From positions 10,726,001-10,790,000 of the forward strand of contig CM034548.1 of the NCBI GenBank assembly GCA_020055645.1: a stretch of DNA of 64,000 bases. Direction: 5' to 3'. Positions 1 to 13,500 of the stretch are shown here, one piece after another. Positions within the stretch are counted from its first letter, which is position 1. Every line of letters starts with the position of its first letter. The position numbers were made by a program, and so were the translations under genes. This DNA is from Tomocerus qinae (Eukaryota > Arthropoda > Collembola > Entomobryomorpha > Tomoceridae). A model generated the notes under the pieces. It was not told the DNA's origin and did not search any database. It saw only the letters and a list, made by a program, of their open reading frames with translations.

Positions 1-732
1 GATGAATTCCTAATGAGCTAACATACACAATGGCATTATGTCATTCAATAATTAATTAATTAAGGGTGCGGGCACCATATGCATAGATTCCTTTCACCGG
101 AATCTCACCAAAGGCAAAGAACCATTCATTCTTCTAATGAGGTCTCCATTTAATCTTTCAGGCGAATAAAATTTGAATGCTAACAACAAGGAAAATTTTC
201 AAAATTTAGAGCTATTGGATTTATTGTTGGTTCAAGATATTGATAGGTCTGTATTTCAGATTTTAACCAACAAAAATCACTTTTTGTTAAATAAACGCAG
301 TGATCAATGATATTTGACTAATTAAAAATTATTGATAGCTACAGGCAGTCATTGTTTGGAGGTATATTTCCATACGCTAAAGAAGGCAGTTATGCATACT
401 TCCTTATGAACTCCGTCAAACACGTTGATGCAATACAGTTGACATTTATATTACAGAAACAATTAACTAGTACCTGTACTACATATTTACACACACTTAT
501 TTGATATTGTCCCAAAAGCGATATAAGCATTAAAAATTTTTGTTTTTGGTAGGGGTTTGAATGACCAATATCAATTGACGAATTCTTAAAAACGGAAAAA
601 TTTGTTTTGATTTAAGAAAATGGCATATGCTTTAAAAGACTCAATTTTTTGCCAAAAATGGGGATATTTCTAGTCTACTTATAAAATACGAACTTAATGT
701 GTTAGACAGATGTTGAAATATATATGTATGTG

Positions 733-826
733 TTCTAGCAACTGCATATTGGCCCGAAACTCCGACCTGGGATTTCAACCGAAACTCTGATTGGACCTAA
801 ACTCCGACCCGACCTGGGATTTCAAC
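733..826. repeat. Dispersed repeat fragment with internal direct repeat
   Basis: The segment around 757-779 (aaactccgacctgggatttc and onward) recurs at 799-826 with a small insertion. The opening of the segment (tctagcaactgcatattggc, then ccgaaa) recurs in slightly changed form at 63357-63405, about 62.6 kb away in the same orientation. This is seen directly. That it is a remnant of a dispersed element is inference. Confidence 0.5.
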
Positions 827-3800
827 AGCATAAAATTTCATAAATTCTCTGCGCCTGCGTACTAACACTTTCCTCTAATATTTAACCCAATAATCAATCA
901 GAATTTTTTCGTTTTAGTGTGATTCGTTAGATGCAACAAAAGTGGTTATATAAAACCGGAAATAAAACACTACAGCTTAATATTTTTGTAAGTAATGGAT
1001 TCAAAGAAGTAGCATGAAATGGTAGCGCGAATTTTAAACTTTTGACATTTACATTGAAAATTTGAAATTGTTAAGTTAGGCCTTTTTACAAGAAATTTTT
1101 CAAAGAAATGAAAGTTTAATTTTGCACTTTCAAATGTTTAAAATGTATAAGGTTTCTCGCTGCGTGAAATCCTCTACCTTACTATATTTCTGAACAAGTT
1201 ATAGCAAGGAAGGATGATGGTTTCTTATGATTTTACCACGAATTGTAACTTGTAACTCATTGTTAGTTAATACTTAGGCTTTTTCAATTGTCTTGTGCAC
1301 TTTCATATAACGTAAAAGTACACTATGGTAGTTATCTATGAATCCTGATCTGTAATGCTGGAGTCATTGCTGTTGAAACACAATACTTGTTTGGCTTGTC
1401 ATCTCATCTCTGAATGAAAACCAGACCGCATATCTTCTTGTATTTATGCATAGGTATTTGTATTATGTATGTCATCAGCGTCTTATTGAAAAATTAAAGC
1501 CGACAAGTAAGTTAAAAATCATAAAGAAAAGTCATATCATGTCATATCATGTCGCTGGTGGTTTACATACTGGTAGGTACTTACTTTCTATATTTCCTAT
1601 GGTTATATCCTACAAAGTAGCTTTGACAGATACACATCTTGAAATTTCTAATGCCTACCTTTGTGTCTACAAAGAAATACCCCTTGTTTATTTTTCTATG
1701 GTTTGTCGTTGAAGTTGTGTCATTGTATGGTATGTAAATAATTTTTCGCGTAGTAGAATGATATTAGAATTCAACTGCTTCACCTGACTTAGGGTATGAT
1801 GGCATTTAAAAAGAAATAATATTACTTGATACACTCTTATAGTTCAGCGTTAAATGTCCTAGAGAAGTCGTCGGTCCAACTTCCGTATAATTTATGTAAG
1901 TTTTTAAAAGATTGATCAAGGGCTGGAATTATTCCAAATAGAGGCAAAAATAAAGTTATCCACATCCACACTTGCACAAAAATGGCATGTCTACAACAGC
2001 TTTGAATGCCATTCAGAGCAAAATGTAGTTTTAATGTACAGCTGTGTATAATCTGAGTACGACTGTCTAGACTGTAGATTTTATGTCCTTTTCCAATTGT
2101 AGGACGACGGATATTGCCCTACCCTCGTCTTCCATTTCTACTACATTAAGCAAATTTACATACAAAGTTGGTTTATGTTTTAGTAAAGCTGTTCGATAAA
2201 ATATAGCCTAACTATGGTCCATCTGCCAAACAATAGATGAATTCCATCTGTTTTGTAAAAACATGTTAATGTACGTAGGTTGATGTTTTCTTCATTATCT
2301 ATGAACAATAAAATCAAATCGAACGAATTAAGACTAGGTAAACAAGTATTGCGCACACCTGCGTTGAATTTCTACTTGTATATATCTGAGTCTTAATTTC
2401 TACTTGTTGTAAAGGTGTGTACTAACGTGGATACAAGTGAAAACTAATGCATATTAGCGAAATAATAAGACTTCCATTTCCAGACTACCTTGTCTACTTG
2501 TTTCCTAGACTGGGACTAGACTAAATAAAAATTACAAAGTCAAGTCTCGCTCATTACATGCTTAATGCATATAAAATGAATTCTGCATATAGATAGGTAC
2601 ATGTATCCTATTGAATTTTATTCTGTATACATTGTTGAAACATGCAGAAACGTTTGTATGAGAATTAGTATTTATTGTGTCCTTAGTACGTTACATTGTT
2701 AGTTTGTTTGTAGTACATACTACTTATGGTTTTGTATGCATTAGGGATATAGAATGCTGTGAGGAAGATGCATCATTACGATTCAGAAAATAGTAAGTCA
2801 AAGTACTATTTGAAATAGCAATGAAGGAAGATTCCTGCAGACTTTCACTAGCGACACATTTACAGTAGAAACATCTGCTTTTTATTCTGATTGCAAGATG
2901 ACCTTTAGAAATTCAGAGCCAAACCCGTAACTCTTGTGAAGTGAGCTCATCTTGATGGTTAGTTTGACTTTGGCTTGTCGAGAGTATCACATCGTTGTCG
3001 TAAATCAAATAGATTCAGAAAGCTGGGAGAGGGACAGAGATACTGAAATGTACAATAGAAATTACAGTGCTTAAGTCGGCAGAGCTGAGTCAAGGAAAAT
3101 CGTGTCTGAATGAAATGATGGTGGATGCAGTGAATGAAATTACAATAGTGCAAATACAATAGGAGACTCCAGACAGTGAGACACTCTAAGACTTTAATAC
3201 GCAAAAGTAGCGAAAGCATCGTGGCTAGAATAAGTGTCTTTAAGAAGGAGCATAGCACCCATGCATGCTTCAATTTGCTAATTCCTGATGTTTACAAAGA
3301 GGAACAATGGAGTACAACAATACATGATGGTTTAACATAACATAATCAACAAACAGTCATTATTTATACAGTATGCAAACACCTCGAAGATAATAATAAT
3401 GAATTACACCTGTACAAGGAGTTTGTTGGTCGCAATTTACACTGGTGAGGTTGGTGGGAACATTGGCACACTGGATAGCTTATCATTTGTGTAAATTATA
3501 CAGGCACTCTGCTAGTAATTATCATGCACATGACATGACTGGGATATTAAATATACATATAGATTTTTTTAACGGAATCATGATATTATTTATATTATTT
3601 ATGAGGATAGGATACTTAACCTGGGTGCATATATGCCCGGTACACTTATCCTAGTAATACAATTAGAAATCTAATATTGGCCTAGGCATGCCTGCATTAA
3701 GTTTCTTGACAGAAACACGAGCTAGAGCCTAGAGCTCAGCGAAATAATAAATAGTATGAGATTGAATGGGATTAGAAAAAGAGTAGGAGAGCAAAGTGAA

Positions 3801-6800
3801 CTGATAGCGAAATGAAAGGATGTAGGTTAGTTAGATAGTGTTCTCTTGTGTACTATTTATTATTGTGCAGTGTGTGACTGGGACAGGACAGGCAGAGGCA
3901 GGTAGGTTGTCTCAGCGGATAATAAAATTGTTACAGTTGGCGATTTGGTGCCTGCCAAATAAAAACTGTGTCACTATCACTGAATAGCAGTTAAGGCTCT
4001 TTACACACTACCCAACTAAAAATAAAAATGTTTGTCATCCCAGTTTTTATTGTGATGGCAGCGATAAGTACGCACACGGAGACGAGCAGATACCTCGTCC
4101 TTATTCACACTCAACCCCACTGAAGACTAATTAGTTTCTTTCTCCTAAACCATGATTTTTCCTTTTTATGGTATCAATGGGCAGACTTGGTTCATCCTCC
4201 GAAATAGCTACACTTTATAGCTACGTGTGCTTGGCCATAAACAAAACCTGCGAGAGATTGCTTGTCAATGTGAAAACGGCTCTCCGTCAACATAAAATAA
4301 ACTTGGTACGCCCTTGACAGCTTGCTAGATAATTAATTAGCAAAAGGGCAAAGAAAAATCTTTTTAATGTCACATGTGGGTTAAAAAAAAGTTGTGCACC
4401 TTTCTGCATCTTTCATTGTTACCAGACACCACTACTACTCATTTGATTGAAGGTGTATGAGTTACGATGATGTGAAGCGAAAGAGACAGAATGAATTACG
4501 AAATCATAATCATATGAAACTCGATACAATAAATAAATCCTTTGTAGCTACCTCTGCACTCTCTACATTTGTTTATTTTAGTAGAACAAAAGTAAATGTA
4601 AAGGAAAGTGTAACGTTATATTTAACAATTATCGTGATAAAAAATTTATACATAGACACTGAGAATTCTGGGCTGTGTAGATACCCTCACTCGCCATCAC
4701 TCTCAAAAAAAATTCATTGCAAGTACACATTTGCATGATGAGTATATAATAAGCATAAATGGTCCAACGTGTATATTTGTATTACCATAAGTAAGTAGTT
4801 GCTGATCGCTTTTTGCAATCTTACTTTTCTTACAGTAGCCAAGTAATGGTACCTGGTTTGTATTTTGTTACACATTCTAGTGTTCCTTCTGTGTGGTTCT
4901 TTGAAATCAAGAATTTAGAATGTCATTGCTGCTTTTCTTTTTACTCTAATTAAATCCCATACATGTGTGAATACGTAGTTATCTCAGAAATTACCAACTA
5001 ATACGTTTAGTACATTTAATTCATTATAATTACAACGTAAATCTGTTATTCTACCTTTACTTACTCATTAATACGCATGGTTATTATTGAAATGTACCTT
5101 CGTATGGTGCATAGCCTAATTATAAATATTAGTACCTTTACCAAATTATATACAAAAACTAAATAAATCATTAGTGATTCTAGTTTTATATTTAACAGCC
5201 CCTACTAATTAGTTGTGTATGTAAAGCATTTTGACTTTCAACATATCATTTTGTTTCAAGTGTTCCATGGTCTCCTTTCATTGTTAGCTTGAGCTAATTA
5301 TCATTTAACATCGCAACATTGGGGTAAGCGAGATGTACGTAAAAATTATATACTACAAGGACAATATTGTACAGATAGTACATACAGATGAACTAGAATG
5401 AAGGAATTCCGCTTCAACAATTTGACATAAGGAATTAAGGAATTAACATTTGCTCTGAGTCGATGGCTGTCCAAAAATCATGTATGCACTTTTAATGCTG
5501 AAGGACTTATAAGATATATTTAGAGACTACTATTGTTGTCCCAAGATTGGGTATTTAACCCATAGCTGTGTGTAGTATATCTCACTTAGGAGAATATTAC
5601 TGATTATAGGTAGTTCTTTAGTATGTCATTCGTGAACAAGAAATCACATTTCCAGAAAGGTTTCATTCAACCCAAAATTTCTTTTAATGTAAACGTTGAA
5701 TGAGTTAAGTTCAGATTGAAGTCGGGAAATGGGATTTCGTGACTAATTAGTACGTTGGGAATCGAGATTTACATCATCACACTTCCTCCATCTAAAAAAG
5801 TTACGAGTTATTCTGAGCGAGCTTAGCGATCACTGACAATGTACTACGTAAAGGTATCAGTGCCATAGTCAGCTTAATAAGCCGCAGTTGTTGATTTTCA
5901 CTCTCATCATTCACTTTGCATCCAAAGTACTCTCGTCGAGTCAATTCACAGCCAGTCTTCTTTAGCGAGTCATGAAAGTCATGATTGTGGAGTGATCCTG
6001 TCCCTGTCTCATGTACCTGTAACAAATGCAACTTTAGATCACAATAATGTGTACACTTTTCTGTATTTATCATATCACGTATTCATATCTAAGCATTCAG
6101 ATGTGTATATACATGCATAAGTCTTATCTTATTACTAAGACAAGCATCTACTTAAGCTCTTGTATTGCATTTTCATTTCCCTGCGCCCTATTGCACACAA
6201 ATCAAAGATTTTCGCAAAAGTTGTATTATATTCCCCATCAAAAGATAGTCGGATTATGGCGTGTTTCCTTACACTCGGAAAACCATTGTTAGCACTCCAT
6301 TTAAGTAGACAAGATTGAAAAAGCACGCTGAAGATATGAAACTATCTCGTTGAGACTCTAAGACTCTATCTCCGCTCTCACGTGGCATATACATCGTTTA
6401 CCTAGAAGAAAGAGTATTATAATCCTAGCATTATTAGGTATGAGTATTTATCTGTAAATATCATTAGCGTCAGCACAGGTGAGTACAGCTACATGCATAA
6501 TAATATAGCCATATTTACCTTTAGCACACACATATGCACACTTGTACTTATCGTGATAAGACGTTATACGACTGCCTCCAGCATAGAAAATAACTGTTTC
6601 GTATAGTGCAGACTACTATAGTGCAAACCAGGCCAAGTCAAGCAAGCTTCTTAAATGCACAATATAAAACATGTGTACTCATTCAGTCACTACTCACCAA
6701 GTCAGCGTTAAATTTTAATAAAAGTAATAAATAAACGCTTATACGTGCTTATAGGTACTTAAACCACGAATGTATAACACAAAACTTTTTAAGCCGCCAC

Positions 6801-7536
6801 GTATACCTCCTTATGGCTTGAGGAAGAAATAAGACAAATGCATGGACAGAGGAAAGTTGATACCACTGAGCGGGAGGGAAAAGAAATGTGTCCAAATCTG
6901 ACGTGACCGAATGATTGACTCAACCATTCTGCCATATTCTGTCTAGTTTAGCAAGCTATCTTGTCAGCCTTGTCGTACCTACCCTAAAGATACCATTGCC
7001 ACGATGTCTCGTGCACTTTTAATTAATGGACTTACAAATATTCTCTACAACTCCGTCCAAATTCATTTTTCTCTAAATTCATAACCACACAAGTCCAAAC
7101 TTTCAATTAAACAATTTAATGTACTCTCACATTATTACCTCATTAGTCAGTGCTTGTATTTTTGGGTGTAGCAGTAGAAAATACTGTTAATGCTACTTAA
7201 AAATCTCGTTTAGTCAACGTGGAAATTTATTACACTTTTTACACAGCATTACATGACCACTCCAATGTATCATGATTTATTTACTTATCACTGTCATTAA
7301 TTTCTCTGAATTCATATCTACCTCATAGGATTCTATCTGTATGTCTGAACATGTCATACCAAAATCATGTAACATTTTCAAATTTCAAAATGTTTTCTTT
7401 CTGCCGACTATCTCGTCGTCACTCAGTCATCTGTAGAAAAGTCACACTTTCTTGCTATCTTACAATCATTGTAATACACTCCTATTTTATATGCTATCAG
7501 ATTTATTACCAAAAGAAAACATGCGTTTCGTGTAGC

Positions 7537-7561
7537 TATATACTAATAATATTAGTATATA
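7537..7561. repeat. Short hairpin
   Basis: A perfect 11-bp inverted repeat with a 3-nt loop (arm tatatactaat). It is AT-rich and could be chance. No adjoining gene gives it a role. Confidence 0.3.
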
Positions 7562-10500
7562 TAGCAAATTTTGTAGTATAAACTGTAATAAGGTGACAGA
7601 CAGCCAGTGGTTTTCTCTAATTGCACAGTAGCAAAGTACCTGTGCAACTCTACGTTCTATATACACATGCCAGAGTGTAGGTACAAACGAGTGCAGATAT
7701 TGTATTAAATAATGCTACATTGTCTGTTTTATTGTTACTTTCATTAGCATTGTAAATTGTGTGAATGTGCACTTCTGTAGGATAATAGACCGGATTTGCG
7801 GAATTGCTACTGTAATATCTTCATTACCAATTCAATTTGCCGATTTTTATTTTGCACAAATTGAATTACTCTTTTTTCATTCTACGGAACTCAATGATAC
7901 TTATCGAGAAATTTTTAATGAGACAGTCGTACAAGCTGTTCAGCTCAAAAGCTCGTAAACTATTGTTTATATATAGAAAATATTATGTACAAGTATTTGC
8001 AGTAGAATACATTTTGTCGGCTCCTCTAAGTCTATTGTATGCTTGATGAAACAAATAATGTGGATACAAGGATGTGTTAGATAGGGAAATACAACAATCT
8101 ATTTGTGGGAGAGATACCTTCTCAAATCTCGGGATATGTACATTGTCTACCTTGTATATATATTATTTGTGCTCTTCTGTGGGCAATAAATGCGCTGTAT
8201 GTTCCGCTCTTGACTATAGTTCGATAGGTGGGTGGAAGGAAAAAGTTCTTTTCATTTAGCTTTGGTTTTGGTTGCATTTCACTTGAATTGAGCCTTTGCT
8301 TGAGCTGAGCATTAGGCAGAGTGTCCATCTGATAAAAATAGCTCCTACATGTACTAGAGACAAGGTTGATGCAGAGATAATTCGTTTCAGAGTGAAAAGG
8401 AAAAGTGTTTCCAAAAGGTTTAGCTAGGGAAGGACGAAATGCTTGTGACAACTTGGTCATAGTGAGATGAGTCTTGCCGACACTCCAAGGAAGATAACAA
8501 TGTTGACTTGACTGTAGAAGTTGGCCATATACTATTTCTGCATTAGATTAAGGATGCATTTGACTGGATTGTAAAGCGATTATTGTTGAAATGTCTTTCT
8601 GAAGAAATGTCTAATCTCAGTTTGATTGATAGGTGGCCCAACTACACAATTTATAACGATAGAATAAATATCTCACAGTCAGATTATTTTCGGACACAGT
8701 AAAAGTCGAAATTGAAAGTGCATAAGGACTTACATACCTTGTCTAATAATCTGAGAACCCGATCCCACAAATATTACACACTTTCAGAATTCCATAGCAT
8801 AGAAGTAGGTTGCAAAAGTGAATTTCAAATACAAAATTAGTATTCATATATAAAGATGTGTGGTAATTTCCATAATTTTAATCATTTATGAATAATTTAT
8901 GCAACAATACATAAGTTTGATTTCTATGGTTATCAGTTTCAGTTTCCAATTTTTATTATTAAAAGACAGCCATTACTTTCCCATTTTACTATTAGAATGC
9001 AAATAGATTTCTTTGGGTTATGATTCTGGTAAATTTAGAATATTCATCCTTCAACGATGTTTTAATCGTTTTATATATTTGTTTACCCATTGAGACAGCC
9101 AAAAAGCGGTTACATCAACTTGTCTCACAAACCAACAGATTAAAATACGAAATAAGTTTACTCTTTTGTTTGCGCATCCGATTTCGATTGAAGTAAATGT
9201 AATTTAGGTATTAAAATGGATGAATTATTGGGTATATTTGGAAATGGCTATAAAGAAAATCAAAGTCCACCTACGCAATTGCATTGTGCAGCGCATTAAA
9301 TAAACTAGGTATTGTCAATAGGACGGTAAGTATAGCAAGGATATTGTAGTAGGTGGGTAATTGTGTCCTATTTAGAAGGCCACGACATGGCTAATAGCAA
9401 TCTGTCTTGAAAATAGATTCACCTGGATCCTTGTTGTTCAGAATGAATTATCCAGCCGTAAGATAGTAAATTGAAGGTTACAGACAAGGTAGGGTAAGGT
9501 ACAATAGGATAGGTACCTAAAATCGAAAGTGCAATTGCATAGTTGTATTCAAATGAGAGATATACTTCACCATAGCAGCGTCTGTACATTCACATGTAGT
9601 GCTTACTATGATTCATCTATGTAGTCGAATATTTCATAGAGTTCATGTTATGCCGTGTGCATAGAAAGTCTTTAATGTAATAGGATGTGTCTGGTTTGAG
9701 TGGAATCTCCTATTATTTATTTTGTTCCGTGCATTAAAGCTAAAGGTGAAAGGGTTGTGACACTAACTTTATTATTCTATGGGATATTCTAAAATTGAGA
9801 ATAACCATGAGCAGAGATAAGAGAAGATTGAAAGCTACAAGATTTCTTTTATAAATTACTGTAAGGAATTTTGACTCAAGAAAATTTTGAAGCCTCTAAC
9901 TAGTACTTACCTTTGCATATGAAGTGAGCAGTAAGTTGGCTATTGCTACAAAATAACGTTGTAATGTATTACCTGTACACACGTTCCTTGGATAAATTCA
10001 TGTCGCCTACACACGAAACAAAGTTCATGATACTGTTCATTATAGTGCAGTAAGTAGTCAGCATTGCATTTACATATGCATTACTCTCAAACTATTCATC
10101 TCTATAATTATATTATATACTAACTATCGATAAATGTAATATTAAGTAAAATACCTCCAATAGCTAATGCACCTCATACTACGATCCCAAGCTTGTAATA
10201 CTAAAAAATGATTTCACTTGGCTTGGATAATATAAATAGTATTTCATATTCATATTATACCACATATATACTACATATAATACGTATAAGCTATACTAGA
10301 TACCCTTAAGTAGTAAAAGGTGATAAATATTATGCAGTTAGTTACAAGTTTCCTTGAAATACATAAACAACGGTTGGATTTGTGGCTTGTGCTGCACTTT
10401 ACTGCATAAAATGTAGGTAAAGTTAGATCCATACTGGCCGTACCTATGCAATTACATTAAATTATCGAGGCATGCAGTATAAGTCATCGTAATATAGTCA

Positions 10501-13500
10501 CTAGATTTATTTTTTATTATGGATATTCATAATCACTAGGTATTCACAATATTTTCGACCTGATGAGACATGCATCGAGTTATTCTTTTATGCACCACAA
10601 AATTAAATAGCACAACAATAGATAAAAACGCACCATGCGCATATACACAATGAAGACTTAATTAGAGCTTGATAGTTATGGAAAATAATGCTTATACGTA
10701 CAAGAAATTGAATTTTTGTGATCTTAATGATAACATATTTTCCCTCTGGTTTTAGAACAAACTATTACAGGTCAGAGATTGTTAAAATTGGAGTATTGGA
10801 GTACTTTGATTGTTGTAGGGACATAATATGGGAGCGAAAGAGTCCAGAGATGAGACCCGGCACGGGTACTGTATAATCAAATTGCATTTAGTATCTTAGA
10901 TACCTAGAGCTATCATCATTTTATGCTAATAGTAATTGCCCTGTGCATCTATTTCTTTTGTGTCTATTATCTATCTCATCTGCTGGTCAGTGCCTGCACC
11001 GCACCAGCCAATATATCAGAATTCGAATTACAGTATAGAGAGCATCGTACATTACGGATAATCATAGAAACGTGACTTGCCGAGGGACTTCCTTGCACAC
11101 AGTCTAATACAGTCTTCATTCCATGCATTCCTATCTAACCATACTGCATCGATATCATCCATTTACCCAACCACTCATTGCTCCAATCTCCACACACTCC
11201 TACCCACATACAATCTCTTATAACTATGCATATTAACTTAGCTCTTTACACCATAAATAACTATTCAAAATGTTACAGATTTCTCAGTACCTACTACCAC
11301 TCGATCAATGTCTATTATCTTAAGCATCCTAACCTACTCAGTTCTAAAAGATAGGATTTCTGACAAAATATGAAACTTTTAAACACCTCTGGTGATATAG
11401 ATATTTCTGCCGTGAATAAATAATTTAATGTATGCATACTTACGTAAATAATGATTTTATAGAAATGGTTCATCAGTGATAGAGAAGAGAGAAAGGTACA
11501 ATAATCTTAAACAGGGCACTTATTTGTTAAGGTACCGTATATACTGTAATATTGTAAGCGGGGGAAAATGATAGAACATACTACTACACAACCCTGATTT
11601 GCATTGATTTATACGGGATGCAATCGTCAATTATTAAATACATATTAATCCTAGGTATATACTTATTGTACAGCTACATAGATTATTATAACGTTGGTAA
11701 TTAAACTGCAGGTATATTTTATTTTAGAAAAAGAGACTTAAGGAATATACGGTACTGAAGATTTCTGTAAAATGTTTTCTAATGGTTTATTTGATTGCTA
11801 GAGTTAAATAGATGGAGAAGTAGTAAAGTATACATTATTGTAGAGTTTAATGTTTATTACTGCCATGTACTTAAGCATTTTATTATCTGTAAACTATTTG
11901 TACTATATGTGTGGAAGTGAGGTAATTAACTGGGCTGTGCCTTACCCTTGCCCTTGTTGCGTGTAATTGAAAGAGTAATAGTGAGGTGAGCACATGCAAC
12001 GATCGTTGAAGGAGAAGATGAGATAAAGAGAGGAAATGAAACCAGGAAAGAAAAAAGAGGCTGACCGCAGAGCAGATGAAGAGCAGTAAAGACTTTCATT
12101 AGCACGCGTTCTCCCAACATGATCAAGGGTATTGACTGTCTGCATAGGTTAGTCCTGCCTATCAAATATTAGGAGAGCCCAGCATTTATTGAACTCTCTT
12201 AATACTGTAATTGCCGAGAAGTAAAGTAGTAATATGTTTGTGGGACATAGTGCGGAGTTTGATGGGGCAGAGTGGACATTAGTTATTCAGTCAACACTAA
12301 TAATGCTATGTGGCTACAGAACTACTATTTGCACTTACTTACCTATATCCACTGTTTGCATAGTTCTACTATATTATATACGTCCAGCTAGTGTGCACGA
12401 CCAATAATAATAATATTGCTTACATGTTAGTCAAGGTAAATAGTTAAACTAAACCAAAACAAGATCGAAGGAAAGAAACCCCTTCTCTGAGCAAACATTT
12501 AATCCCAAAGGAATACAATGTCTTCCTATACAGGGCATAGCACTATGAAACGACGTAGTAAATAATATGTAAATTTATATTAGTAGGGTACCTATGTGGT
12601 AGTTACTATTACTAAAACTCTTTAGTAGATGCCGAAGAAAGGTAGTAGATAGGATCAAATCAAGTCTAACTAAATATCTAATACCAATACCAGGGGATAA
12701 TTCGTGTAGTTAGAAAAGACATGCACGTTAACGTTCACATGTTCAATACACACACATATTGGCCCACTGTTCCAATAACATACATTTCACATTTATAAAC
12801 TTAGTGGCCAAACAACTTTTTTCGTTGCTCACTCACAATCAACAATCTGCCTTGGAGTTTTGGCTAGTGTAGTATGTAAGCTAGCTGTAGGCAGGTACTG
12901 TACATTTATTAGTCAACTCTTATTGTTTGGAGACCACGCTATCTACTTACACAGATGAGAGTATAACTAGTATAAGTATATAAAAGCCACATGTGTTTAG
13001 TACCCAGCAAAAAGCAGTCTCTCTTTTATGATGTCCACTTGTTGGTAATACTGACTGACATCCCATCACTCGCTCTTTTCACTTGCTCTACTCCCTAGTT
13101 AATGTAAATCTAATAAGAATACTCATACTAAATATCCCACCGGATCATAGTTTTCTTCCAACCACAAATCTAATTCATTTACAACAAAACTATAACTATT
13201 ACAAACTAACCATAAGCTTCGGGTGAATAAACGTGCTCTGCATCGGGATTCTAGTTAAGCCTATTACATACAGTATATCTGCATGTCTCTATGGATACAT
13301 TTACAAATGCAGATGTGCTCATCAGATCCTTCGGAACTACAATACTCATGATGAACCAAACATCACACTATGCTTATTTCACTGGTTACATGCGTATAAT
13401 ATTGAAGACAAGCCTCGACCACTAGATTTTACTCATGTTCAATTTTTCGTTTCTCTTTTATGGAAAATTAGAATTATTTACATACCACTGCTACATGCAA

